From assembly GCA_026004615.1 (NCBI GenBank), contig BPJM01000012.1, positions 43,804 through 107,803 of the forward strand: a stretch of DNA of 64,000 nt. The letters are read 5' to 3'. Source of the stretch: Planctomycetota bacterium (lineage in GTDB: Bacteria > Planctomycetota > J058 > J103). The translations under genes were made by a program, and so were the position numbers. Under the pieces are notes generated by a model. The model was not told where the DNA came from, ran no database searches, and was given only the letters and a program-made list of their open reading frames with translations. Of the stretch, positions 18,195-27,680 are shown piece by piece (within the stretch, counting starts at the first letter, position 1; the number at the start of each line of letters is the position of its first letter).

Positions 18195-18401
18195 TTGCGT
18201 CGCAGGCACGCAAGGCGAAGGTCCGGACACGGCGTCCGCCCGAGGCGCGCGGCGTTGTGCCGCGGGCAGTTAGAGGGTTCGCAGCAGATCGGATGCGGAT
18301 TTGCGGAACCGTGCCGCTCCGGTACCGGCGCCCTGCCGGGGCGATGGCCCGAGGGGCAGGGGCGGGCAGCAGCCACGGGGGATTCAGGAGGTCGGCGGAC
18401 C

Positions 18402-21400
18402 ATGGGTGTGCGGGCGATGGGGATGCGGACGGGGTGGCCGTGCAGCGGGAGCGGTGCGGGCTGGCCGGCGCTGCTGCTCGCGGTGGGAGCGCTCGCCGGC
18501 GCGCCGGCGCAGGCGCAGCAGGCTCCGGCGGGTGGCAAGCCGGCCCGGGTGGCACTTCCGGACTTCGGGGTGGTGCAGCGCAGCTGGCGCGCGGTCGGCG
18601 GCGACGCCTACCAGCGGATCTACCTCGGCCCCGGCGGCGAGCGGGCGGCGATCGCCTCGACGGCGCCGCTCGGCGGCCCGGGCGTGCTCGAGGTGCTGGG
18701 CCCACAGGGGTTCGCGGTTCGCCAGCCGGCGCTGGAGATCGCGCTGCCCGCGAGCACCCAGGGCGAGCCGGTCTCGTTCGTGCTCGCCGAGGACGGTGCC
18801 AGCGTGCGGCTGTCGACCGCGGTCCGGCTGTTCGCGCGTCCCGAGGGGGGGGCGGCCTGGGAGCTGCTCGCGCGGCGCGTCGCCGGCGAGCTGGGCGGCG
18901 AGACGGCGGTGCACTATCCCGGGGTGATCGAGGACGCGACGCTGGTGTACGAGGCGGGCGCCGGCACCCTGAAGACGGCGCTGGTGCTGCAGCGTCTTCC
19001 GGAGCCGCTCGGTCCTGCCCAGCCGCAGGTGGAGACGGTCTGGTTCGAGGAGACGGTGCTGCTGCCCCAGGGCTGGACGATCCCGGGCCTGGAGGCCGGC
19101 GCTGCGCTGCGCACCGAGCAGAGCCTGCCGGTGTTCGATGCCCAGGGTCGCGAGCGGCTGCGCCTGCAGGCGCCGGTGGTCTACGAGCAGCGCACGCCCA
19201 AGGACGCGCCCGGCCACTTCGCGCGCTGCTTCGCCGAGCTGCGGCTCGCCAAGCAGGGGGTGCTGCTCTGGCGCGTCGGCATTCCGGCGGCGTGGCTCGC
19301 GGCCCCCGAGCGCAGCTACCCGGTGGTGATCGATCCGGCGCTCTCGCGCAACCAGCCGCTGGTGGTGAGCACCGACCCGACGCAGTTCACGATCAGCCCG
19401 CTGCCGATGTTCTGGAACGCGGTCGCGGTCTCCAGCGCCGGCGCCGACTGGGACATGAGCATCGGCAGCGCGGTGAGCTGGGAGTTCCCGCCGGCGGCGG
19501 ACTTCCTCGTCGCCAACGGCAACAAGGGCACGATCAGCCCGACCAGCGGCGAGGTCCACATCTTCGGCAGCGCCACCGGGCCGGCGACGCTGGAGCACGC
19601 CGGCATCACGGGCGTCACCGTCGGCAACAGCGCGAGCTACACCTGGACCGCCTCGCATGTGATCCACCTGTTCGAGGTCTATGTGCCCGCCGGCAGCACC
19701 GGCCCGCGCCAGCTCACGGTGAACGGTCCGTCGGGGTTGCGCTGGGCGCTGTTCCGTCCGGGGAGCACCAGCGCCTGGAAGAGCGTCAACGCGGCCGACT
19801 ACGTCTTCGCGGTCGGGCCCACCGCGCGCGCGGTGGACCTCAACGAGAGCGGTTTTTGGGCTCTGGTCGTGGTCAAGGATGGCGGGCCCGGGGCGAGCGG
19901 CACGGTGACGATCGACTGGAGCGGGCAGGGCACGCCTGGCTTCGATCTGGTAGCGACCTCGGTCTCGCTCGATGCGGCGAGCTATCCGGTGGCGCTGCAG
20001 CCGGGCGACCGCTTCACCTTCACCCGCGAGATCACGAGGATCGGCAGCCAGCCGGCCGGCACCCAGATCGACTACGCGGTCTACCTGTCGGCCAACACGG
20101 TCATCTCGACCCAGGACTACGAGGCGTACAGCTGGCAGGACGCCGGGGCGGGCCGGCTGACGCTGACCGGCACGGTCCCCGCCAACATCCCGCCCGGGAC
20201 CTACTATGTGGGGCTGCGGGTGGTGCCGGTGCCCGGCGAGGCGAGCACCAGCAACAACACGACCTACGACGCGGTTACGGGCCATCAGATCGTGATCGGT
20301 AGCCAGACGCCGCAGATCGCGCTCAGCCCGGGCCAGCCGGCCCAGCTCAGCCACGATCCGACCGACTTCACGCTCTCGCCGCAGGCGGGCTTCTGGAACC
20401 TGGTGGCGATGCGCAGCGACGACTGGGACATGACCATCGGCAGCGCGTTCTCCGCCCAGTCCGGCGCCCGGGTCGACTTCCTGGTCGCCGACGGCAACGT
20501 CGGCACGATCAGCTCCACCAGCGGCAGCGCCTATCGGTGGAGCGGCACCGGCGGCGCGACGCTGTTGCACGCAGGCACGCCGAACCTGATTCCGAGCGCC
20601 TCCGGGCAGCTCAGCACCGCGTGGGCGGCGGGCACCTTCGCGCGCCACTTCGAGCACCTGGTCAGCACCACCGGCCCGCGGCAGGTCAGCGTGAGCGGCC
20701 CGGCAGGACTGCGCTGGGCGCTGTTCCCGCCGGCCAACGACACGAACTGGCTCCGGCGCAGCCTCGCCGCGCACGATTTCGCGGCCGGCACGCCCCAGAC
20801 CGTGGACTTCCACCGCACCGGCTGGTGGCTGCTCGTGGTCTACAAGGACGGGGCGGCGAGCGCCTCCGGCAACCTGGACATCCAGATCGGGCAGCCGAGT
20901 ACCCCGAGCACCTTCGACGTCGCGGTCAGCTCGGTGGTGCTCGGCGGCAGCAGCTTCCCGCTGCAGGTGCGGCCCGGCGACATGGTGCAGCTCACGCGCA
21001 CCATCGACGTGAGCGGCCAGCTGCCGGCCGGCGCTTCGATCTCCTACAAGGTCTATCTCTCGACCGACACCACCTTCGATGCGAGCGACACCCAGATCTA
21101 CTCCAGCTCCTCGGCGGCGCAGGGCACCTTTACCCTGAGCGCGCCGGTGCCGCAGTCGATGGCGCCCGGGCTGTACCACGTCGGGGTGGTCGTCGACCCG
21201 ATCCCGGGCGAGCAGTCGGCGACCAACAACACCAAGGCGGAGGACGGCGGCCGGCAGGTGCAGGTGGTGCCGCCGCCGGCGCCGCTCAACGTGGCAGCCG
21301 CCGGCGTCGCGGTGGCGGGCGGCGCGGTGAGCGTGGCACCGGGAGGGAGCTTCCAGGTGCACCGCACGGTGACGGTCACCGGCACGCTGCCGGGGCCGTA

Positions 21401-22805
21401 CACGCTCAAGCTCTATCTGTCGGCCGATCGCCAGCTCGATCCGCAGGCCGACATCCTGGTGCTGAGCGGCCAGGGCACCCAGACGAGCGGCAGCGTGATC
21501 GAGACCGCGACGGTGCCGCCGGGCACCGCCGCTGGCAGCTACCACGTGATCCTGGCGATCGACCCGCTGGCGGGCGAGACCAATACCCAGGACAACGTGA
21601 TCGCGACCGCGGCGCCGGACGTCACCGTCACCGGCACCGCGCCGCCGCCGCAGGGCCTGACCCTGGTGCAGGGCCAGCCCCAGGCCACGCCCTCGGCCCA
21701 GACCCTGCCGTTCACCTTCACGCCGCAGGCCGGGGCCTGGAACGTGATCGCGGTGGTGGCGAACGATCCGGCCGATGACTGGGACATCGAGATCGGCAAC
21801 GGGCTGTCGGCGGAGCTGCCGCCTGCGTGCGACTTCGTGCTGTACGACGGCCATCAGGGGCCGGTGCCCAACACCGCCGGCGAGGTGCAGCTGTTCTCCG
21901 GCAGCTCGGGCGCCCGGGTCGAACACGCCGATGTGCACCCGACCGTGCTCGGCCAGAACGCCGTCGCCCCGTGGGGCACCGATGACGTGGTGCTGGTGTT
22001 CGAGGTGGACGTGCAGAATCCGGCCAGCCGCGACGTCGTACTGAGCGGGCCGAGCGGGCTGCGCTGGGCGGTGTTCCCGCCGGGCAGCGCCGGCTGGTGG
22101 GATGATCGCGGCCTCGCCAGTGCGGAGTTCGACGCCGGCCCCACGCCCCGCACCGTGGACTTCCTCAGCCCCGGGGTCTGGGCGCTGGTGGTCTTCGCCG
22201 AGGCGGGCGTGAACCCGCCGGCGGGCACGGTGGCGCTCGACTTCGCGGGCAGCGGGCCGGGCCCGAGCGGGTTCGATCTGGCGGCGAGCGCGATCGCAGT
22301 CGGCCCCGCGGTGACGCTGCAGCCAGGGGCAAGCTTCGCCGCCGACCTCACGATCGACAATCTGGGCGCGGCGGACTCGCCGCTCTACGTGTATGCGATC
22401 TATCTGTCGGCCGACACCACGCTCGATCCGGCCACCGACATCCGCGTCTTCGAATCGATCGCGGGCGCGCCGGTGCCGGCGGGCCAGAGCGCGAGCTGGC
22501 GCGAGACGGTGACGCTCCCGCAGGCGGTGCCGGCTGGCACCTACTACGTGGCGCTGCTGGTGCCGCAGCTGCAGGGCGATGCCGACCCCGGCAACGGCGT
22601 GGCGATCTCGGCGCACACGATCACGGTCGGCCAGGGCGGCTCGACCGGCGGCGGCTCGACCGGCAGCGGCGGCATCCGGCGCAAGAGCGGTGGCGGCGGG
22701 TGCGCGATCGGTCCGGCGGGCGCTGCACCAGGTGGCCTGCCGCTGGTGCTGCTGCTCGGGGGACTGCTGCTCGCCGCCCGCCAGGCCCGCCGCCGCGAGG
22801 CCTGA
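18402..22805 (+). CDS. Giant exported protein of repeated modules and CARDB domains with C-terminal sorting-type tail
   Basis: A 1467-residue exported protein. The ATG at 18402 follows AGGAGGT by 9 bases. A signal peptide ends APAQAQ. Residues about 30-310 form an N-terminal domain ending YPVVIDPALS. Then come three copies of a roughly 190-residue module marked by FWNxVA, DWDMxIGSA, DFLVAxGNxGTIS, LRWALFxPG and FWALVVxKDG, each followed by a CARDB adhesion domain (FDLVATSVSL..., VYLSADTT..., GTYYVxL..., ends NNT); a fourth CARDB follows the second in direct tandem. The C-terminus has a Gly/Ser linker, GGGGCAIGP, a hydrophobic helix and Arg residues, like bacterial CTERM sorting signals of the Cys-containing kind. 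It is probably a surface adhesin or sheath protein. The partner sortase is not in the window. Confidence 0.85.
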   Translation: MGVRAMGMRTGWPCSGSGAGWPALLLAVGALAGAPAQAQQAPAGGKPARVALPDFGVVQRSWRAVGGDAYQRIYLGPGGERAAIASTAPLGGPGVLEVLGPQGFAVRQPALEIALPASTQGEPVSFVLAEDGASVRLSTAVRLFARPEGGAAWELLARRVAGELGGETAVHYPGVIEDATLVYEAGAGTLKTALVLQRLPEPLGPAQPQVETVWFEETVLLPQGWTIPGLEAGAALRTEQSLPVFDAQGRERLRLQAPVVYEQRTPKDAPGHFARCFAELRLAKQGVLLWRVGIPAAWLAAPERSYPVVIDPALSRNQPLVVSTDPTQFTISPLPMFWNAVAVSSAGADWDMSIGSAVSWEFPPAADFLVANGNKGTISPTSGEVHIFGSATGPATLEHAGITGVTVGNSASYTWTASHVIHLFEVYVPAGSTGPRQLTVNGPSGLRWALFRPGSTSAWKSVNAADYVFAVGPTARAVDLNESGFWALVVVKDGGPGASGTVTIDWSGQGTPGFDLVATSVSLDAASYPVALQPGDRFTFTREITRIGSQPAGTQIDYAVYLSANTVISTQDYEAYSWQDAGAGRLTLTGTVPANIPPGTYYVGLRVVPVPGEASTSNNTTYDAVTGHQIVIGSQTPQIALSPGQPAQLSHDPTDFTLSPQAGFWNLVAMRSDDWDMTIGSAFSAQSGARVDFLVADGNVGTISSTSGSAYRWSGTGGATLLHAGTPNLIPSASGQLSTAWAAGTFARHFEHLVSTTGPRQVSVSGPAGLRWALFPPANDTNWLRRSLAAHDFAAGTPQTVDFHRTGWWLLVVYKDGAASASGNLDIQIGQPSTPSTFDVAVSSVVLGGSSFPLQVRPGDMVQLTRTIDVSGQLPAGASISYKVYLSTDTTFDASDTQIYSSSSAAQGTFTLSAPVPQSMAPGLYHVGVVVDPIPGEQSATNNTKAEDGGRQVQVVPPPAPLNVAAAGVAVAGGAVSVAPGGSFQVHRTVTVTGTLPGPYTLKLYLSADRQLDPQADILVLSGQGTQTSGSVIETATVPPGTAAGSYHVILAIDPLAGETNTQDNVIATAAPDVTVTGTAPPPQGLTLVQGQPQATPSAQTLPFTFTPQAGAWNVIAVVANDPADDWDIEIGNGLSAELPPACDFVLYDGHQGPVPNTAGEVQLFSGSSGARVEHADVHPTVLGQNAVAPWGTDDVVLVFEVDVQNPASRDVVLSGPSGLRWAVFPPGSAGWWDDRGLASAEFDAGPTPRTVDFLSPGVWALVVFAEAGVNPPAGTVALDFAGSGPGPSGFDLAASAIAVGPAVTLQPGASFAADLTIDNLGAADSPLYVYAIYLSADTTLDPATDIRVFESIAGAPVPAGQSASWRETVTLPQAVPAGTYYVALLVPQLQGDADPGNGVAISAHTITVGQGGSTGGGSTGSGGIRRKSGGGGCAIGPAGAAPGGLPLVLLLGGLLLAARQARRREA
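19338..22270 (+). repeat. Three copies of a coding module, each paired with CARDB
   Basis: Copies lie at about 19338-19936, 20317-20903 and 21658-22260. The DNA itself is similar at the core, for example GACTGGGACATGA at 19446 and 20422. CARDB domains fill about 19939-20300, 20914-21270, 21283-21635 and 22273-22635. Copies 1 and 2 are closest, so the array probably grew by tandem duplication. Confidence 0.75.
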
Positions 22806-22853
22806 TCCCGATCGGGCCCGCACCCCGCGGGCCGCGGCGCTGGCGCCGGCAAT

Positions 22854-22885
22854 GGAGCGCGGCTCGCCACCGCGGGCCGCGCTCC
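22854..22885 (+). terminator. Intrinsic terminator after the CARDB protein gene
   Basis: A perfect 10-bp stem GGAGCGCGGC/GCCGCGCTCC with a 12-base loop is followed by TTCTCT, between convergent genes ending at 22805 and 22936. Confidence 0.6.
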
Positions 22886-22935
22886 TTCTCTATCGGAGCG
22901 GGGGCTGGTGCGCCGCCGGCCGCGGGGCGTCGGTT

Positions 22936-23940
22936 TCAGGCGGCGCTGCCCAGCAGCGCGCCAGCCGGCTGGCCGGCGTGTTCGCGTGGGGGCGCCTGGG
23001 CTTGTGCCTTCAGCTCTTGCAGCACCGCCGCGATGTGGCGCGCCAGCAGCGGCACGCTGGCGGGCGCGGTGAGGTGGCCGCGGTCGACCACGGCCACCCG
23101 CGCCCGCCGGATCCGCTCGTAGGCGCGGAGCTGGGGCTCGAGGCGGAAGACCCGGTCGTAGCGCCCGAGCAGGGGTCGGATCGGAGCGCCGCCGGTACCG
23201 CCAGCCAGCGGGCGCGCCAAATCCAGGTGCCACCGCCACGGCGCGCGCTCCTCGCGCCGGCGGAAGCGCTGCTGGTAGCCGCGCGCCAGCGCCGAGCGGA
23301 ACAACACGTCCGCCAGATCGGGCCCGGCGGCGATCGGCACGTAGGCGTCGTAGCCGGGCCGGGCGAAGGCGGCGGTGCCGAGGGCGATCAGCCCTCCCAT
23401 GCTCACGCCGCTGAACACGATCCAGCGGTAGCGGGCGCGCAGCCGCTCGGCGATCCGACCCGCGATCGCGACCGAGGCCGCCATCGCCCACATGAACCGC
23501 GTGCGGTCGCTGATCAGCCGTGCGACCTGCGCGGCCGACTCGTGGCCCACCGCCTTGAGCGCGATCCAGTCCAGCCGGCCTCGCAGCGGCGGGCATGCCG
23601 CGAGCAGGCGCGGAAGCAGGGTGTGCCGCGTCTCGCCGAGCCCGTGGTGGTGCACCAGCAACGTGTCCACCTCGCCACGTGCCGGCGCCACCCGCCGCAG
23701 CTCGAAGCAGGTGCGCGTACCGAGCAGCGGCAGCTCCACCGGGACGCACGCCCGCACGGGGTCTCCGGGCGGCCAGGCGATCTCGGGCGGCTGCGCGGAC
23801 AGCGCCGCGTGCAGCTCCTCGTAGGTCGGCGGGGCTCCGGGCGGGGTGGCCGCGAAGCCGCGGCCGCCGTGCAGCAGGCAGCCGACGAGCACCATCACGT
23901 CGTCCGCGCTCTCGTTGAGGATTCGGCGTAGCATGGGCAT
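22936..23940 (-). CDS. Alpha/beta hydrolase (esterase-like)
   Basis: A 334-residue probably cytoplasmic protein beginning MPMLRRILNESADDVMVLVG; the ATG at 23940 has GGGGGAG upstream. An oxyanion-type HHHGLGETRHTLLPRL segment, a nucleophile elbow FSGVSMGGL, an aspartate region GRYDRVFRLEP and a C-terminal histidine in VDRGHLTAP fit the alpha/beta-hydrolase fold. The neighbouring IAAGPDLADVLFRSALARGY suggests a lid. No signal peptide is seen. It is a lone gene, convergent to the CARDB protein gene and divergent from the kinase gene. Substrate unknown. Confidence 0.75.
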   Translation of the reverse strand: MPMLRRILNESADDVMVLVGCLLHGGRGFAATPPGAPPTYEELHAALSAQPPEIAWPPGDPVRACVPVELPLLGTRTCFELRRVAPARGEVDTLLVHHHGLGETRHTLLPRLLAACPPLRGRLDWIALKAVGHESAAQVARLISDRTRFMWAMAASVAIAGRIAERLRARYRWIVFSGVSMGGLIALGTAAFARPGYDAYVPIAAGPDLADVLFRSALARGYQQRFRRREERAPWRWHLDLARPLAGGTGGAPIRPLLGRYDRVFRLEPQLRAYERIRRARVAVVDRGHLTAPASVPLLARHIAAVLQELKAQAQAPPREHAGQPAGALLGSAA

Positions 23941-24159
23941 GCTCCCCCCGCGCGGGCGCTCGGCCCGCGCTCCCCTCCTGCGTCTCCTGCCGGTGCGGGG
24001 CGCGCGGCCCGGCGCCGCGGCCCCCGCCATCCGAGGGTAGGCGACGCATCGCGTCATGACAAGTCGCTGCCCGTTCGGGCGCGGCGCCGCAGGCCGGTGG
24101 GCCCCGCGCGCCGGCGCGCCGGCACGCCCCCACGCCACGGGCGCCTGCCGATCCTGCCC

Positions 24160-24189
24160 TTGAGCCACGGGGGCAACCCTCGATATATG
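24160..24189 (+). promoter_or_regulatory. Promoter of the kinase-FGE gene
   Basis: TTGAGC (24160-24165), 18-base spacer, TATATG (24184-24189), with transcription expected near 24196 and the ATG at 24231. Confidence 0.55.
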
Positions 24190-24230
24190 GTGGGGTGACG
24201 CCACCTGAGGAGCCGGCGGGAGGGCGCGAC

Positions 24231-27200
24231 ATGCCCCGCGAGGGGGAAGCCGAGCCGGCGGAGCGGCTGGTGCCGGCGGCCGGCGGCGCCAGCGGGGGCG
24301 GCGAGCCCGAGACCCCGCGCGAGCCGGCGGCGCTGCCCGAGGAGCAGACGATCGAGGCAGCGCTGGACTTCGGCGAGATGCCGACCCTCGTCCGCCCCCC
24401 GGCTCGGAGGCGCCGGCAGACAGCGGAGGTCCCCGCCCCGACGCCGGTTGCCGGCGCCGGGCAGTCGGGGCAGGACGGTGCGGCGGGCGAGCTGGGCAGG
24501 GAGCGGGCCAACGAGACGGCGCCCAGTGCGGGCACGCTCGGAGCGCCGGCGCCTTGCGCCCCCTCGCCGCTCGCCGCCCCGCCCGCGCGCCTGGCCGGCT
24601 ACGAGCTGTTGGGCGAACTGGGCCGGGGCGGCATGGGCGTGGTCTACCGCGCGCGCCAGCAGAGCCTGGAGCGCGAGGTCGCGCTCAAGGTGCTGCGGGC
24701 GGGTCGCGACGCCGAGGCGCGCGACCTGGAGCGCTTCCGGCGCGAGGCGCTGGCCGCCGCCCGGCTGCGCCATCCCGCCATCGTGCCCATCTACGAGATC
24801 GGCGAGGAACGCGGCCATCTCTACATCGCGATGGAGCTGGTGGAGGGCCAACCGCTGTCGCGGCTGCTGCGGGAGGGGGCGTTGCAGCCGCGGCGGGCGC
24901 TGGAGATCGTCGCCACCATCGCCGACGGGCTCGAGACGGCGCACCGGCAGGGGATCGTGCACCGCGACGTCAAGCCGGGCAACATCCTGATCGACGCCGA
25001 GGGCCGGCCGCGCCTGACCGACTTCGGGCTGGCCAAGGACATCCGGTCGGACTCGGGGCTCACCGAGACCGGCCAGACGCTCGGCACCCCGGGTTACATG
25101 TCGCCGGAGCAGGCGGCGGGACTCGCCAACCGGGTCGATCCCCGCACCGATGTGTACGCGCTCGGCGCGGTGCTGTACGAGCTGCTGGTCGGCGTGCCGC
25201 CGTTCCGGGGGGAGAACGTGCTGGACACGCTGCGGCGCGTGACCGAGGAGGAGCCCGTGCCCCCGCGCCAGCTCGTGCCGGCGCTGCACCGCGACGTCGA
25301 GACGATCTGCCTCAAGTGCCTGCGCAAGGAGCCCCAGGCGCGCTATCCAAGCGCGGCGGAGCTGGCGGCCGACATCCGCCGCTATCTCGCCGGCGAGATG
25401 ATCCACGCGCGCCGGCCCGGGCTGCTGGAGCGGTTCTGGCGCCGGGTGCAGCGCCAGCGGGCGGTGGCGGCGGTCCTGCTGGTCGCGTTGCTCTCCGTCG
25501 TGGCGGTGGCGGGTTATTTCGTCTATCGCGAGCACCAGCGCAACCGCAGCCTGCGCGAGGCGGCGGTGCACCAGCTCAGGCTGGGCCGGCAGGCGTACTT
25601 CGAGCAGCGTTACTCCGACGCGATCGCCGCGCTGGAGCGCGCGCGGGCGCTGGTGCCCGGGCTGCCCGAGGTCGGTGAGTGGTTGCAGTATGCGGAGCGG
25701 CGGCGGGCCGAAGAGCGCGCGCAGGCGGAGCAGGCGGCAGCGGCGCAGGCGCTGCGCGAGGAGGAGCGCCGCCGCCGCTGGCAGCGGCGCGCCGAACACG
25801 ATGCGCGCCTGGCGGAGGCGGAGGCGCATCTGGCGGTGGCGGCGCACGCGGAGCCGGCTGCGCGCTACGCCTGGGGCAAACGGGCCTATGCGGCGTTCGA
25901 GCAGGCGCTGCAGGCCTGGCCCGACAGTGCGCTGGCGCGCGCGGGTCGCGGGCGGGCGGCGCTGCTGCTGGTCGAGGCGGCGATTGCGATGGCGCGGCGC
26001 GACCGAGGTGGCATAGGGCTGGCGCGCGAGTGGATCGACCAGGCCGCGCTCGTGGGCGTCGCACCCGAGCTGCTGGCGCCCCTGGCGCGCCGGCTGGAGG
26101 GGCTGACCGACCAGTACGTGCGCTTCGAGGAGGCGCTGGAGGCTGCGCGCCGGCTGGCGGAGAGCGAGCCGGCGCAGGCGCTGGGGGCGATCGGCCGGGC
26201 TTACGAGCTGGCGCGCCAGGACGAGGACCGCGAGCGCGTGGTGCTGTTGGAGAAGTGGGTGCGGCGCAACGGGGTCGAGCAGGCGCTGCAGCGCGCCGCT
26301 GCGAGCATCGCGCCGGAGGACCGGCTCGCCGCTTACCGCGAGGCGCTCGCCTTCGATCCCGGGCACGAGCGGGTACGCGCGCTGTACGAGCGCGAGCGGG
26401 CGCGCGCGCTCGCACCGCCGGGTTTCCGCTTCGTCCCCGGAGGTCCAGCGCGGCTGGGAAGCGAGGATCCCCGGGACGCCAACCCGCTGCGCGAAGCCGA
26501 GGTGGCGCCTTTTTACATGGCGGTCCACGAGGTCACCAACCACGCCTATCAGGCGTTCGTCGATGACGGCGGCTACCAGCGCTTCGGGTTGCGGCATCTG
26601 CGCGACGCCAGCGGCGAGCCCGGACCGCTGACGTGGTCGGGGGGGCACTATCCGCCCGGCACGGAGAACCATCCGGTGACGGGCATCTCGTTTCGCGAGG
26701 CCGAGGCGTATGCGCGCTGGTTCACCGAGCGGTTGCGCGAGCGCCATCCCTGGGCCGAAGCGCGGCTGCCGAGTGCCGAGGAGTGGGAGTACGCTGCGGG
26801 CTGGGAGCCGGAGACGGGCCGGCGCCGGCTCTATCCGTGGGGCGAGCGCTACGACCCCCGGCTGGCCAACGTGCCCCCACCGCCGTCTGCGGGCGGCGGC
26901 GAGGTGCAGGCGCGCGGGGGAGCGCCGCTGGCGGGCGGTGGGGCAGGCGCAGGCGGCGAAGGCCCGAGGCCTCGCCACCGCACGGTGGCGGTGGACGGCC
27001 CGCCCGACGACCTCTCGCCCAGTGGGCTCCGCCACATGGGGGGCAACGCGCACGAGTGGACGGTGTTCGAGGGCCGGCCCTGCCTCAAGGGCGGTTCGTT
27101 CGACCTGCCGGCGCAGCGTTACGCGCGCACCAGCTGGCAGCGCCCCGAGGTGGATCCGGAGTTCCGCACCGAGGCTACGGGCATGCGCCTCGCCCTGTCG

Positions 27201-27275
27201 GTGCCGCCCCCGTCCGCGCCGGCGGCCGGCGCGCCCGCCGCCGGCACGGGCGGCACGGCGAGCGCGCGGGACTAG
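24231..27275 (+). CDS. PknB-type Ser/Thr kinase fused to an FGE/SUMF1-like domain
   Basis: A 1014-residue membrane kinase. The ATG at 24231 has GGGAGGG 6 bases upstream. An acidic/Pro-rich N-terminus of about 120 residues precedes the kinase domain: glycine loop GELGRGGMGVVY, VALKVL lysine, catalytic HRDVKPGN, DFGLAKD, and activation segment GTPGYMSPEQA, all intact. A transmembrane helix (AAVLLVALLSVVAVAGYFVY) leads to a long Ala/Arg/Glu-rich helical, TPR-like region, then a C-terminal FGE-sulfatase-like domain (FVPGGPARLGSEDPRDANPL, VTGISFREAEAYARW, LPSAEEWEYAAG, LKGGSF). No cysteine pair of true formylglycine enzymes is seen, so that domain is likely a binding module. Kinase-FGE fusions of this layout are common in Planctomycetota. 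Substrates are unknown. Confidence 0.92.
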   Translation: MPREGEAEPAERLVPAAGGASGGGEPETPREPAALPEEQTIEAALDFGEMPTLVRPPARRRRQTAEVPAPTPVAGAGQSGQDGAAGELGRERANETAPSAGTLGAPAPCAPSPLAAPPARLAGYELLGELGRGGMGVVYRARQQSLEREVALKVLRAGRDAEARDLERFRREALAAARLRHPAIVPIYEIGEERGHLYIAMELVEGQPLSRLLREGALQPRRALEIVATIADGLETAHRQGIVHRDVKPGNILIDAEGRPRLTDFGLAKDIRSDSGLTETGQTLGTPGYMSPEQAAGLANRVDPRTDVYALGAVLYELLVGVPPFRGENVLDTLRRVTEEEPVPPRQLVPALHRDVETICLKCLRKEPQARYPSAAELAADIRRYLAGEMIHARRPGLLERFWRRVQRQRAVAAVLLVALLSVVAVAGYFVYREHQRNRSLREAAVHQLRLGRQAYFEQRYSDAIAALERARALVPGLPEVGEWLQYAERRRAEERAQAEQAAAAQALREEERRRRWQRRAEHDARLAEAEAHLAVAAHAEPAARYAWGKRAYAAFEQALQAWPDSALARAGRGRAALLLVEAAIAMARRDRGGIGLAREWIDQAALVGVAPELLAPLARRLEGLTDQYVRFEEALEAARRLAESEPAQALGAIGRAYELARQDEDRERVVLLEKWVRRNGVEQALQRAAASIAPEDRLAAYREALAFDPGHERVRALYERERARALAPPGFRFVPGGPARLGSEDPRDANPLREAEVAPFYMAVHEVTNHAYQAFVDDGGYQRFGLRHLRDASGEPGPLTWSGGHYPPGTENHPVTGISFREAEAYARWFTERLRERHPWAEARLPSAEEWEYAAGWEPETGRRRLYPWGERYDPRLANVPPPPSAGGGEVQARGGAPLAGGGAGAGGEGPRPRHRTVAVDGPPDDLSPSGLRHMGGNAHEWTVFEGRPCLKGGSFDLPAQRYARTSWQRPEVDPEFRTEATGMRLALSVPPPSAPAAGAPAAGTGGTASARD

Positions 27276-27434
27276 GCGGCTGAGCGGGAGGACGCTCGAC
27301 CGGCCGGGCCACCGCGAGCCGTCTGCGCGCCGTCCTGCGCGACCCACACCCTGCGGCGCCGCCAGAGCGCAGGCCGCCATCCGCCTGCGCGAACGGCCGG
27401 CGGGTGGTGTGGCGCGCGGGGAGTGCGGGGCGGA

Positions 27435-27511
27435 TGGTGGGCGTAAGTGGACTTGAACCACTGACCTCCTGCGTGTCGGGCAGGCGCTCTAGCCAGCTGA
27501 GCTATACGCCC
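27435..27511 (-). tRNA. tRNA-Val (anticodon GAC), CCA encoded
   Basis: Minus strand. The acceptor stem GGGCGTA/TACGCCC pairs fully. The D-arm is GCTC...GAGC, the anticodon stem CCTGC/GCAGG with loop CCGACAC, the variable loop AGGTC, and the T-arm AGTGG-TTCAAGT-CCACT. Discriminator A and CCA are encoded (27435-27437). The anticodon is GAC (valine). The base before the anticodon is C rather than the nearly universal U33. A strong promoter lies directly upstream. Confidence 0.93.
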
Positions 27512-27525
27512 ACGCGCGGAACGAC

Positions 27526-27553
27526 ATTCTATGCGGGGCGGCGGGGAGGTCAA
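27526..27553 (-). promoter_or_regulatory. Promoter of the tRNA-Val gene
   Basis: Minus strand: TTGACC (27548-27553), 16-base spacer, TAGAAT (27526-27531), about 15 bases before the mature 5' end of the tRNA. Confidence 0.65.
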
Positions 27554-27591
27554 GCATGCGGCCCGAGCGCAGCACCGGAGCCGGCACCGCG

Positions 27592-27619
27592 TTGCCGCTG
27601 TGCGGCGAGCGGCTATACT
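27592..27619 (+). promoter_or_regulatory. Promoter of the zinc-finger protein gene
   Basis: TTGCCG (27592-27597), 16-base spacer, TATACT (27614-27619), giving a leader of about 55 bases to the ATG at 27681. Confidence 0.5.
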
Positions 27620-27680
27620 TCTTCACTGCGGGGCGCGACACCGTAGCCGGCAGCCACACACCAGCGGCGAGCAGAGAGAC

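Noticed and set aside
18384..22823. A fully open antisense frame of nearly 1480 codons on the minus strand
   Set aside because: Composition is Arg/His/Ala-rich without domains; it mirrors the codon pattern of the real CARDB gene in G+C-rich DNA.
24231..27275. C-terminal domain as an active formylglycine-generating enzyme
   Set aside because: The catalytic cysteines expected of true enzymes are not seen and no sulfatase gene is nearby.
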